NCBI GenBank assembly: GCA_965230415.1
Contig: CBDDKZ010000005.1
Location: forward strand, 2,046,001-2,110,000
Origin: CBDDKZ01 sp965230415
GTDB taxonomy: Bacteria; Bacteroidota; Bacteroidia; Cytophagales; JAAEPT01
Direction of reading: 5' to 3'
DNA length: 64,000 nt
In this document: piece after piece, positions 52,800 to 61,328 of the stretch
Layout: each line of letters opens with the position of its first letter
Position numbering within the stretch: the first letter of the stretch is position 1
The notes under the pieces: generated by a model
Database searches by the model: none
The model's input: the letters and a program-made list of their open reading frames with translations, nothing else
Told to the model about the DNA's origin: nothing
Position numbers and translations under genes: made by a program

Positions 52800-55013
52800 T
52801 TAAACCGATTTTAACCTCAAACTATTAAGTACAACCGATACTGAACTAAACGCCATAGCGGCGCTGGCAATCATGGGATCTAGCAGGAAACCGTTTACAG
52901 GGTAAAGTAATCCGGCGGCAATAGGTATGCCAATAATATTATAAATAAAAGCCCAGAACAGATTTTGACGTATTCCTTTGCGAATATGACCGGAAAGCTG
53001 CCTCATACGAATAATTTTATTCAGGTCTTTAGATAAGAGGGTAATAGGGGCTACATCCATAGCCACATCGGCTCCATGTCCCATGGCGATACCAACATTG
53101 GCACTTGCGAGCGCCTGTGAGTCGTTGATGCCATCTCCTACCATGGCGACAATTTTTCCTTGTTCCTGTAGTTGCTTGAGGTAGCTTTCCTTTTTCGATG
53201 GAAACACCTCGGCTTCATAATTTTGGATATTCAGCGCTGTGGCTACATTTGCTGCGGTCTCTTTGTTATCGCCGGTGAGCATATGAATTTCCATTCCTGC
53301 ATCGGTAAGACCTTTCAGTGCACTTTGGGCACTTTCCTTGATGTTGTCCTTAATAGCAATTGCAGCTAGCAATTCGTTGGCCTTTGCGAAAAAAATGACT
53401 GTAGAACCGCCTTTCTGCCATTCAGATGCTTCATTCATTATCGAATCTGATGTAGTAACCATCATCTGTTTCATGAAGCGTTCATTCCCCACGTAATAAA
53501 AGCATCCTTCGGTGTCTTGAGCACGGATACCTCGCCCGGGAATACTCAAAAAATTTTGGAAATCGGAGATGATGTGGTCTTCAGCTTTGTAATGACTAAC
53601 AATAGCTGTGGCTAAAGGATGTTCGGATAGTTGCTCCAGGCCAATGAGCCAGGAAATGGCCGTTTCTTTATCGACGTCCGATTTCCAAACTTCATCATGA
53701 ACCCGGGGTTTTCCTTCTGTAAGGGTTCCCGTTTTGTCGAAAACGATGGTATCAATTTTATGCGCCACTTCAAGTACCTGAGCGTCTTTGATCAGAATGT
53801 GTTGTTCGGCTCCCCGGCCTATTCCTACCATAAGTGCCGTAGGAGTTGCAAGCCCCAATGCACACGGACAGGCGATGACTAAAACAGTAACGGCACTAAT
53901 AATGGCATACGAATAGTAAGAGGCTCCTCCAATCGCAACCCACAGCATTAAGGTGAGTAAGGAAATACCTAGAATTACCGGAACGAAAATGGCGGCTACT
54001 TTATCAACAGTATGCTGTACAGGAGCTTTGCTTCCCTGCGCTTCTTTTACTTTTTCAATGATTTGAGCAAGTACCGTTTCTTTGGCGCCTGATTCTACAA
54101 GCAAGACCATTGCGCCTTTCTGGTTCAAAGTTCCTGCATAGAGTTTGTCTCCGGGTTGTTTGGCTACAGCTGTGGGTTCACCAGACAACATACTTTCATC
54201 CACATAAGAGTGACCACTTTCAATACGGCCATCAAGCGGGACTCTTTCTCCTGGTTTAATCCGAATCTGATCTCCTCTATCAATGGCATTTATAGGTACC
54301 GTTTCATTATGACCATTCTTTATTCGGCTAACATAAGCAGGTTGCAATTTCATTAAATTGTAAATAGCCTTAGTAGTATTATTTTTTGCCCTTTCTTCCA
54401 GCAATTTGCCAATACTCACAAAAAACATGATAACGCAGGCCGATTCATAATAAACATGAGCGACTATTCCTTTATCCTCCCAAAATTGAGGGTAAACAGT
54501 ATTAAAAATACTTACTGCAAATGCAATAAAAGTACTGAGAGCAACCAATGTGTCCATGTTGGCCCGACCATTTTTTAATTGTTTCCAGGCATTGGTGTAG
54601 AAATTTTTACCCAGAATAAATAGTACAGGAATGGTGAGTGCTAATGAGAGCCAATTGCCTGTTTTCCAGTCCATAAAAAACATACCAATACCTGCGACGG
54701 GCAGCGTGGCCATACCCATGAGAATTGTGCGCAGGCGTAAGCTGGAATAAAGTGTGCGTTGCCTTGTTTCATGTTTGTCCAGGCTTTCTTCTTCATCGAC
54801 TATGAGATCGTATCCGGTCTTTTGAACTGCTTTTTTGAGGAGATCAGGATTTGTTGTTGACGTATTAAATGCTACTGTTACGGAATTGTCGGCCAAATTC
54901 ACGTTAGCGTCATGTACCCCGTCAATGGCCGATAACGTTGATTCGACACTGGAAGCACAACTGGCACAGGACATACCTGTAACCGGAAAATTTTTCTTAG
55001 TAATTGCAGTCAT
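52800..55013 (-). CDS. copA: Copper-type heavy-metal translocating P1B ATPase
   Basis: This 737-aa protein has one N-terminal HMA domain (metal site C16-x-x-C19 in GMSCASCAS). The six-to-eight membrane helices include the ion motif CPC (382-384, in VIACPCALGLATPTAL). The phosphorylation loop is D426-KTGTLTEGKP. An H-P pair lies in LSEHPLATAI and the hinge is VGDGINDSQALASA. CPC with N-terminal GMxCxxC and the M-I-A-S-A-A-M-A-F-S-S-V-S-V end point to Cu(I) export. No copper-responsive regulator is adjacent. Confidence 0.94.
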   Translation of the reverse strand: MTAITKKNFPVTGMSCASCASSVESTLSAIDGVHDANVNLADNSVTVAFNTSTTNPDLLKKAVQKTGYDLIVDEEESLDKHETRQRTLYSSLRLRTILMGMATLPVAGIGMFFMDWKTGNWLSLALTIPVLFILGKNFYTNAWKQLKNGRANMDTLVALSTFIAFAVSIFNTVYPQFWEDKGIVAHVYYESACVIMFFVSIGKLLEERAKNNTTKAIYNLMKLQPAYVSRIKNGHNETVPINAIDRGDQIRIKPGERVPLDGRIESGHSYVDESMLSGEPTAVAKQPGDKLYAGTLNQKGAMVLLVESGAKETVLAQIIEKVKEAQGSKAPVQHTVDKVAAIFVPVILGISLLTLMLWVAIGGASYYSYAIISAVTVLVIACPCALGLATPTALMVGIGRGAEQHILIKDAQVLEVAHKIDTIVFDKTGTLTEGKPRVHDEVWKSDVDKETAISWLIGLEQLSEHPLATAIVSHYKAEDHIISDFQNFLSIPGRGIRAQDTEGCFYYVGNERFMKQMMVTTSDSIMNEASEWQKGGSTVIFFAKANELLAAIAIKDNIKESAQSALKGLTDAGMEIHMLTGDNKETAANVATALNIQNYEAEVFPSKKESYLKQLQEQGKIVAMVGDGINDSQALASANVGIAMGHGADVAMDVAPITLLSKDLNKIIRMRQLSGHIRKGIRQNLFWAFIYNIIGIPIAAGLLYPVNGFLLDPMIASAAMAFSSVSVVLNSLRLKSV

Positions 55014-55099
55014 TCGGGTTTACTATGTGCTTCAGAACGAAAATGGCAATTTAAGAGTTCCGAAATAGCATTTAATGATACTAATCAGCTCAAAACTTC

Positions 55100-55765
55100 C
55101 TATTGATCGTTGTTGCGCATTTGGAAACCTACCTTGGTCCCAAGATTCGCACTTCTGTTGATGCGTTTTTGTTCAACGGTTAATTTGAAGTTTTCCTGAA
55201 ATGAACTGGTGACGAGATCGGTATTGATTGCTACCAGAATCGCCTTTTCTACCAGTTGCTTCAAAATCTCATCATTTAAGGTGTTTTTGGAAACATCGAG
55301 GTAAGAGAAGTTCAGGTTTGATAGTCCTTCAACGTAAAAATGATTATCAATATTTACAAACAATCGTTCTATGAGATAGCCTACATCATACATACGGTTG
55401 TATTTGATAGAATCGGCAATGTAATTATAAACCATTACCTGTCCGAAATAAGCCCTTTTACGATCTTGTTTGATATACTTCTGTTTGAAAATATCGTGTG
55501 CGGAAGGGAAAGCAAAAACGTTGGTTTGCATAATAAACGCTACAAGGTCTCCACCAATTTTTAAATGAAATTCGAAGTCGCTTTCCTCATAAATCTCTAA
55601 GGGTACCTTTTCAGAGTCAAAACCATCGCTTGCACCAATTTCTTCAACAATTTGGTCCACGTTTTTTCGAATAGACTTGAACATTTCCATCGTTAATTTA
55701 TACACATCTTGCTTGATGCATAATTTGGTGTTCAGCGCATTAATGATATCCTGGATTTGACTCAT
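55100..55765 (-). CDS. Conserved hypothetical protein
   Basis: This 221-aa soluble protein has no signal peptide. Its sequence is mixed alpha/beta with an acidic E-I-G-A-S-D-G-F-D-S-E segment, a FEFHLKIGGDLVAFIMQTNVF-like beta hairpin and an N-Y-I-A-D-S-I-K-Y-N-R-M-Y-D-V-G-Y-L-I-E-R-L-F helix. I do not recognise a named domain; it resembles hypotheticals widely conserved in Bacteroidota. It is divergent from the helicase across a 159-bp promoter region. Confidence 0.7.
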   Translation of the reverse strand: MSQIQDIINALNTKLCIKQDVYKLTMEMFKSIRKNVDQIVEEIGASDGFDSEKVPLEIYEESDFEFHLKIGGDLVAFIMQTNVFAFPSAHDIFKQKYIKQDRKRAYFGQVMVYNYIADSIKYNRMYDVGYLIERLFVNIDNHFYVEGLSNLNFSYLDVSKNTLNDEILKQLVEKAILVAINTDLVTSSFQENFKLTVEQKRINRSANLGTKVGFQMRNNDQ

Positions 55766-55893
55766 GGTTTATTTACACTTAGAATTTGTTGAAGAAACGT
55801 TAATTTATACAAATAATTTCGAATGTTTCTACTAAATCGACAAAATAAGCACTACAGATAAAACAGCAAAGCGGCATTTGTCATCGATATGTT

Positions 55894-55901
55894 TATATTT
55901 G
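55894..55901 (+). promoter_or_regulatory. Putative -7 element of the DEAD-box helicase
   Basis: TATATTTG matches the Bacteroidota -7 consensus TAnnTTTG. It lies 23 nt before the GTG start at 55925. The nearest upstream TTTG (55877-55880) is only 13 nt away, which is too short for a standard -33 element, so only the -7 box supports this call. Confidence 0.4.
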
Positions 55902-55924
55902 TGTTTGATACTTAATGAGAAAAG

Positions 55925-57163
55925 GTGAGCGAGACATTTAGAGAACTAGGGTTAGAAGAAGAATTGTGTGATGCCCTGGGATGGATGAACATTAAACATC
56001 CAACCGAAATTCAGCAACGTGCTATTCCGCATATTCTTGAGGGAAAGGATCTAATAGGATGTGCACAAACCGGTACAGGCAAAACAGCGACTTTTTTATT
56101 ACCGGTCCTCAACGATTTGGTGAAAAATGGTTCAGGTAACGGAATTTGCGCGATTATAGTCTCACCTACCCGGGAATTGGCGTTGCAAATAGATAAACAA
56201 ATTGATGGTATCGCTTATTTCTCAGGAATAAGTTCTGCGGCGGTTTATGGAGGTGGTGATGCCCAGAGTTTTTCGATTGAAAAGAAGGCACTAACAGAGC
56301 CGGTAGATATCATAACAGCTACTCCGGGAAGGTTATTATCTCACCTGAATTTAGGTTATGCCGACTTGTCTAATTTAAAATATTTGATCTTAGATGAGGC
56401 CGACCGCATGCTGGATATGGGTTTTTATGATGATATTGTGAAAATTGTCCAAAAACTGCCACGAGAGCGTCAAACTTTACTTTTTTCAGCAACTATGCCT
56501 ACAAAAATCAGGCAATTGGCACATAAAGTGCTTAATCATCCTGAGGAGATCAGTGTAGCCGTTTCCAAGACCGCAGATGGTGTCGATCAAAAAGCTTATT
56601 TAGTATTCGATCAATATAAAATCAGGCTTATTATCGATATTATTAAGGATGAGTCACTTCAAAGTGTCATAATCTTTTGCTCTACCAAACAAGATACTAA
56701 ACGGGTAAGCGCCGAATTGCAGAAACGGGGTTACAAAGCTAAGTCATTTCATTCGGATCTCGAACAGGAGGAACGAGAAAAGCGTATGGCCGGGTTTAAA
56801 AACAAATCTATTAAAATATTAATTGGAACCGATATTATTTCCAGGGGAATAGATATTGAAGATATTAGTATGGTAATAAATTATAATGTGCCTCAGGACG
56901 CTGAAGATTATGTGCACCGGGTTGGGCGAACGGCACGTGCCGCTTCCACAGGTCAGGCTGTAACTTTTATCAATGACATCGACCAGCGAAAGTTTGCGAG
57001 AATCGAGTCACTAATCAAAATGGATATCCCTAAATTGGCTATTTCGGAAGAGATAGGTAAAGGACCCGAATTTGATCCAGCCAAGTATAAATTCGAGAAG
57101 AAGAAATTTAAAAAGCGAAGCCCGCATTCCAGAGGTAAAGGTCCTTACAGGAGGAAATCTTAG
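55925..57163 (+). CDS. DEAD-box ATP-dependent RNA helicase
   Basis: This 412-aa RhlE/DeaD-like helicase begins with GTG. Visible motifs: Q motif (KHPTEIQQRAIPHILEGKDL), motif I AQTGTGKT (47-54), motif Ia SPTRELA, motif Ib TPGR, motif II DEAD (157-160), motif III SAT, motif V GTDIISRGIDI, and motif VI HRVGRTARA. The basic tail (K-F-K-K-R-S-P-H-S-R-G-K-G) is typical of RNA-binding extensions. It acts on structured RNA in ribosome assembly or mRNA decay. It stands as a single gene. Confidence 0.95.
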   Translation: MSETFRELGLEEELCDALGWMNIKHPTEIQQRAIPHILEGKDLIGCAQTGTGKTATFLLPVLNDLVKNGSGNGICAIIVSPTRELALQIDKQIDGIAYFSGISSAAVYGGGDAQSFSIEKKALTEPVDIITATPGRLLSHLNLGYADLSNLKYLILDEADRMLDMGFYDDIVKIVQKLPRERQTLLFSATMPTKIRQLAHKVLNHPEEISVAVSKTADGVDQKAYLVFDQYKIRLIIDIIKDESLQSVIIFCSTKQDTKRVSAELQKRGYKAKSFHSDLEQEEREKRMAGFKNKSIKILIGTDIISRGIDIEDISMVINYNVPQDAEDYVHRVGRTARAASTGQAVTFINDIDQRKFARIESLIKMDIPKLAISEEIGKGPEFDPAKYKFEKKKFKKRSPHSRGKGPYRRKS

Positions 57164-57338
57164 GACAGAACCAGCGTTTCATAATATCGTATACAATATG
57201 GCTTTAATTTTTTGAAGCTGCTCAAATGGAAAGTTTTTGTGCATTTGTCGCGATCCCGACATCAAAAACTTTTACATCTTGAAATAGGTAACTAAGTAAA
57301 TTATTTAGCTATATAGGAGTTTAACTTTTAAATTTTAT

Positions 57339-58076
57339 ATGATGATTAAAAAACTACTTATTATTCCCGTTTTACTTTTATTGGTAACGGTGAGCCGGGC
57401 TCAAATTAGAATTGTGTTTTTAGATCCCGTAGATAAAGCGTTTTCTTTAAAAAACTTTGGATCTACCGATGTAGATGTTGCATCACTACGTATGTGCCAT
57501 AATTTTGACTATCCGGACGTGAGTTCACTGGATATTCTGGAGGGGGATTTAGTGCTGTCCGAAAATGAAGAGGTAAAGCTGTCTTTACCTACGCTGGGAA
57601 GTGAAAGCGACCTTGGTTTGTACAAATCCTCGGGTTCATTTAGCCTTGCCGAAAATTTGCTTGATTTTGTACAGTTTGGATCTGGTGGTAATGGAAGAGA
57701 AGGACTTGCTAATGATAATGGTTTTTGGTCTACCGGCGATTTCTTAACCAATGACGCTATTTGGGAATTCAATGGTGAAGTAAACGATTACGGAAAGTCT
57801 TTCTGGGCTATGGTTACCGCAATAAAACCATTTTCCAAACAATTGGATCTTTCTATCTATCCGAATCCTTCCGGACAAGGCGAGGCGATTGCCATCGAAC
57901 AAATTGAATCAACTAACGGCTTAATAGTGAAAGCGATAGATGCCATTGGAAACGTTTATGAGCTTAAAACTATTGATCATGTAATTGATACCAGATCTTT
58001 GAATAAAGGTTTATATGTCATTGAAATTACAGAAAGAACAGGTAGACGCAGAAGAGCACGCTTACTAATCAATTAG
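57339..58076 (+). CDS. Secreted protein with T9SS C-terminal sorting domain, paralogue 1
   Basis: This 245-aa protein has a signal peptide (MMIKKLLIIPVLLLLVTVSRAQ), then a ~140-residue beta-rich domain. That domain contains S-L-R-M-C-H-N-F-D-Y-P and S-L-P-T-L-G-S-E-S-D-L-G-L-Y, and resembles a lamin-tail-like domain. A type A T9SS sorting domain occupies the last ~80 residues (L-D-L-S-I-Y-P-N-P, D-T-R-S-L-N-K-G-L-Y-V-I-E-I, terminal R-R-A-R-L-L-I-N). It should be exported by Sec, then by the type IX system, and attached or released at the cell surface. Function unknown; about 60% similar by eye to the next gene. Confidence 0.88.
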   Translation: MMIKKLLIIPVLLLLVTVSRAQIRIVFLDPVDKAFSLKNFGSTDVDVASLRMCHNFDYPDVSSLDILEGDLVLSENEEVKLSLPTLGSESDLGLYKSSGSFSLAENLLDFVQFGSGGNGREGLANDNGFWSTGDFLTNDAIWEFNGEVNDYGKSFWAMVTAIKPFSKQLDLSIYPNPSGQGEAIAIEQIESTNGLIVKAIDAIGNVYELKTIDHVIDTRSLNKGLYVIEITERTGRRRRARLLIN

Positions 58077-58337
58077 TAGGATACAAGTGGAGCAACAACA
58101 TATGTCGTAATTATCCTTTTTATAGTTGTGCCTGGAGCCAGATGCAACCTATTAATAATTATAAACTATTACGAAGAAATAAAAGAGCTATTAGAATGCA
58201 AATCCACTTCGCACTTAGCAATCAAAATTGTGAAACAACTTTATGAAAAATCCTTTTAATCCTATTTAATGCCATATATGGTACTAAGAATAAGATTAAA
58301 TTGTTAACTTTAAATTATACTTTTAAACCCTAATATT

Positions 58338-59081
58338 ATGATCAAAAATATACTATCGATTTTTACATTTATGCTCCTTGGCCTTGTTTGTGCGCAGGGG
58401 CAAATTAGGATTGTGCACCTGAATCCATCAGGGAAAACCTTTACATTAAAGAATTTTGGCGCAACAGATATAGATATTGCCTCATTGCGTATGTGTCATA
58501 CATTTAATTACCCTACCATAAGCACTTTGAATATTGTACAAGGGGATTTAGTATTATCAGAAAATGAAGAAGTGCTTTTGTCTTTGCCTGCATTGGCAGA
58601 TGAAAGTGACCTTGGTTTATATAAGGCTTCCGGTTCATTTGGCCTGGCTGAAAATATGATGGATTTTATCCAATTTGGTTCTGCCGGAAACGGAAGAGAA
58701 GGTGTTGCAAATGGTAAAGGAATATGGACTACTGGTGACTTCTTAGGCAATGATGCTAATGTCGAATGGCAATTTACAGGTGGAGTTGACGACTTTGGGA
58801 AATCTTTCTGGTCAATTGTTACTAGCACAAAGACAAAAATTGAAGAACTAGCTATTGATATTTACCCAAATCCTTTAACACAAGGTGAAAGCATCTCTTT
58901 GGTTGATATGGAAGCCGGATCTGTATTAAGCGTAAGCGCAGTGAATGCACAAGGTCATGTTTATAGCCTGGAAGCTACAGAAAATGCTATAGATACAAAA
59001 TCGTTGAACAAAGGTCTTTATGTAATAGAGATTATTCAGCGTTCTGGTAAGCGCAGAAAAGCACGCTTACTGGTAGATTAA
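58338..59081 (+). CDS. Secreted protein with T9SS C-terminal sorting domain, paralogue 2
   Basis: This 247-aa product is collinear with the 57339 protein. Its signal peptide ends around VCAQGQ. The mid-domain is conserved (I-D-I-A-S-L-R-M-C-H-T-F-N-Y-P; G-D-L-V-L-S-E-N-E-E-V-L-L-S-L-P; G-R-E-G-V-A-N). The sorting domain starts at LAIDIYPNPL and ends R-R-K-A-R-L-L-V-D. The pair arose by tandem duplication and has separate promoters (261-bp gap). A hairpin terminator lies 31 nt downstream of the stop. Confidence 0.88.
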   Translation: MIKNILSIFTFMLLGLVCAQGQIRIVHLNPSGKTFTLKNFGATDIDIASLRMCHTFNYPTISTLNIVQGDLVLSENEEVLLSLPALADESDLGLYKASGSFGLAENMMDFIQFGSAGNGREGVANGKGIWTTGDFLGNDANVEWQFTGGVDDFGKSFWSIVTSTKTKIEELAIDIYPNPLTQGESISLVDMEAGSVLSVSAVNAQGHVYSLEATENAIDTKSLNKGLYVIEIIQRSGKRRKARLLVD

Positions 59082-59111
59082 GCTGTCAAAGAAACTAACT
59101 CACACAAAGAA

Positions 59112-59145
59112 ATGGATGTCGGGGAAAACCAGGCATCCATTTTTT
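59112..59145. terminator. Rho-independent terminator between convergent genes
   Basis: ATGGATG (59112-59118) and CATCCAT (59134-59140) form a 7-bp stem around a 15-nt loop, followed by a run of Ts (to 59145). It terminates the T9SS paralogue. The reverse strand has a weaker T-rich tail, so it may also serve the rhomboid gene, whose stop lies at 59144-59146. Confidence 0.7.
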
Positions 59146-59740
59146 ATTCAATGTTTGTAATAGGGTGAGCATTATCCCCATTCCCCGAACCCTTAGCACC
59201 AGGTTTGAGTAAGTAACCAAATACCCCTCCACAAATACCACCTAAAATATGTGCGAACTGTGAAACTTGATCTTCCTGGAATATTTGAACAAGCTCTTTC
59301 CCGATATAAAGTAGTACTACTAATACAAGTGTAATCGGAATTTTGCCTGAACGAAAACTACTAAAACCACTTAGGATAATAAGCATAAAAACAATTCCGC
59401 TGGCCCCTAGTAATCCACTATCGTAAATGATGACGTTTAAAACTCCGGTGATAAATCCGGTAATTAGGATCATTAATAGCAAAGTCTTGGAGCCATATTT
59501 ATCCTCCATAATAGGTCCCAGTAATAAGATAAAGGAAAAATTGCCCAATAGATGTGGCCAGTTACCATGACCTGCTATATGTGATACCAATTGAAAGTAA
59601 TTGACCGGATTGCCCCAACTAAACTCATAAACCGTAAAAAGACTTCTAAACCCTGGAAAAATCCATTCACTGATCATTAATACGATGGCTGAAATAATGG
59701 TGAAGGTAAGTATGACTGGTGAGTTGTATGCTAGTTTCAT
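59144..59740 (-). CDS. Rhomboid-family intramembrane serine protease
   Basis: This 198-aa membrane protein has about six hydrophobic segments. The catalytic Ser lies in LLGASGIVFML (G-x-S-G) and the catalytic His in FAHILGGICGGVFGYLL (H-x-x-G-x-x-x-G). The loop-1 HxGxxHxxxNM-like region reads HIAGHGNWPHLLGNFSFIL. It cleaves transmembrane substrates in the inner membrane; its targets are unknown. It is followed on the same strand by no co-oriented gene until after the terminator. Confidence 0.92.
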   Translation of the reverse strand: MKLAYNSPVILTFTIISAIVLMISEWIFPGFRSLFTVYEFSWGNPVNYFQLVSHIAGHGNWPHLLGNFSFILLLGPIMEDKYGSKTLLLMILITGFITGVLNVIIYDSGLLGASGIVFMLIILSGFSSFRSGKIPITLVLVVLLYIGKELVQIFQEDQVSQFAHILGGICGGVFGYLLKPGAKGSGNGDNAHPITNIE

Positions 59741-59755
59741 AATTGTTGTATTTGC

Positions 59756-60739
59756 CTAATCAAAGTGTTCTAACTTGTAAAAAACGATAATGTCTGGCTC
59801 CATTTTATTCTTAAAAACTTCTTTTTTGACAGGCTCCTGTTTGTCGCTGTATGAATATTTAATGTCGTAATTCATTTCCGGGAAGTGGTGAATTTGCTTA
59901 TCTCGTACCAGGTTGCCGTGCTTGTTAAACGTTTTATAAGTAACACCAATGAAGCGGTTGTGTGTAAATTCTTCCGTACGATAGTAATAACGTTTGAAGG
60001 ATTCTATCAGGTAATTCTTAAATGTTAATTCGCCATAGGTATATATTTTTTTGGAGAAAATGGTATCGTGAAGTCCGTATTTATAGATTACACTATCTTT
60101 AAGGCTTTTTTGATCGTCATATGTCAATTCCAATACAACGCGGCCATATACGTCGTAATAGGTATGAATGGAATCTGAGGCGATCACTTCTTCTTTGTGT
60201 TTGATACTGGCACTAATAGGAATATCTGGTTTAGTATATTTTATTTCTTTGAGAAAGTCACCGAAATTTTCGTCTTCAAAATCTACGTGCCAATTGGTTA
60301 CATTGTTTAATTCGTTGTATTTAAGATTCTCCGTACGCTCCAGACTGTCGCCGGAATATTGTTGATATTTAACTACATTACTCAAACTGTCATAGGTGTA
60401 CAATTTTCGTTTACTTTCACTATCCGCGTAAGTGTTGTAAACGATTCTTTCTACTATACGCCCCTCTTCGTCGTACTTTTCGAAGCTGCTTTTGGTCCCT
60501 GCTTTTAGCATAGAGTCTGCTACGTTGAGGTTTGTTGAATAGTGAAATTCATAACCGGTAATCGACTTGATTTTGTGATTTGAAATCATATCCTTTGACC
60601 ATATTTGTAAACGATCAAAAGGAGCAGACTGACCATTTGATGAGCTTGTGCAGAATACAAGCATACCAAACAGTACGATGGTTAAAACGTGTGTATTAAA
60701 TTCAGTCGATGACGCTTTATAATTTATTTTTAAATTCAT
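59756..60739 (-). CDS. Secreted hypothetical protein with YD/RHS-like strands
   Basis: I choose ATG 60739 (327 aa) because it gives a signal peptide (HVLTIVLFGMLVFCTSSSNGQ). A longer frame to 60883 would run antisense into apt. The mature protein has repeated short strands of the type Y-D-x-x-x-N-V-V-K-Y-x-x-Y, Y-N-E-L-N-N-V-T-N-W and Y-D-V-Y-G-R-V-V-L-E, like single-file RHS/YD units common in Bacteroidota exported proteins. No enzymatic motif is visible. Its start codon overlaps the plus-strand CATG at 60737-60740. Confidence 0.7.
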   Translation of the reverse strand: MNLKINYKASSTEFNTHVLTIVLFGMLVFCTSSSNGQSAPFDRLQIWSKDMISNHKIKSITGYEFHYSTNLNVADSMLKAGTKSSFEKYDEEGRIVERIVYNTYADSESKRKLYTYDSLSNVVKYQQYSGDSLERTENLKYNELNNVTNWHVDFEDENFGDFLKEIKYTKPDIPISASIKHKEEVIASDSIHTYYDVYGRVVLELTYDDQKSLKDSVIYKYGLHDTIFSKKIYTYGELTFKNYLIESFKRYYYRTEEFTHNRFIGVTYKTFNKHGNLVRDKQIHHFPEMNYDIKYSYSDKQEPVKKEVFKNKMEPDIIVFYKLEHFD

Positions 60740-60746
60740 GCACAAA

Positions 60747-60780
60747 TTTGCTTCAATATTGGATGAAAATAGTAGATTTG
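60747..60780 (+). promoter_or_regulatory. Promoter of apt (TTTG-N22-TAnnTTTG)
   Basis: TTTG at 60747-60750 and TAGATTTG at 60773-60780 are separated by 22 nt, matching the Bacteroidota -33/-7 consensus. The inferred transcription start (~60787) lies before ATG 60801 but after the in-frame ATG 60738. This decides in favour of 60801 as the apt start. Confidence 0.6.
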
Positions 60781-60800
60781 AAGTATTAAAGCCAAAAAAT

Positions 60801-61328
60801 ATGGACATTTCAGCAAAAGTCAAAGCCGCTGTTCGCGATATTCCCGACTTTCCTAAAGAAGGAATCTTATTTAAAGATATCACTCCTATATTATCTGACC
60901 CTCAATTGTGTAAGGATATAGTAAAAGCTTTTGTTGATGAAATCGGGCCATTAGGTATTGATGCCATAGCCTGTGTTGAAGCACGTGGTTTTTTCTTCGG
61001 TCCACTAATTGCCCAGGAATTGGATATTCCATTTATACCGATCAGGAAACAAGGCAAACTTCCTTATGATACTATAACATACAAATACGACCTGGAATAC
61101 GGAAGCGCGACGATGGAGATGCATAGTGATGCCGTAGAAGACGGATGGAATGTGCTTATACATGATGACTTACTGGCTACAGGCGGTACTGCATCGGCGG
61201 CGGCAGAGCTAATAAATATGAACGGAATTGTGGTAGGGTTTTCGTTTTTGATCGATTTGACCTTTTTAGAAGGAAAAAAACGATTGAATGACTATTCTAA
61301 CATGATTTTGAGTCTGGCAGAGTATTAA
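60801..61328 (+). CDS. apt: Adenine phosphoribosyltransferase
   Basis: The 175-aa enzyme converts adenine and PRPP to AMP (purine salvage, cytosol). ATG 60801 gives the normal family length and start (K-A-A-V-R-D-I-P-D-F-P-K-E-G-I-L-F-K-D-I-T-P), and it follows the promoter at 60747-60780. The flexible-loop region is RKQGKLPYDTITYKYDLEYG and the PRPP-binding loop is VLIHDDLLATGGTASAA. The stop overlaps the convergent membrane-protein gene by 4 nt. Confidence 0.96.
   Translation: MDISAKVKAAVRDIPDFPKEGILFKDITPILSDPQLCKDIVKAFVDEIGPLGIDAIACVEARGFFFGPLIAQELDIPFIPIRKQGKLPYDTITYKYDLEYGSATMEMHSDAVEDGWNVLIHDDLLATGGTASAAAELINMNGIVVGFSFLIDLTFLEGKKRLNDYSNMILSLAEY

Noticed and set aside
60738..60800. Upstream ATG extension of apt (21 extra residues)
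   Set aside because: It lies upstream of the inferred promoter, exceeds the family length, and the family N-terminus begins at 60801.
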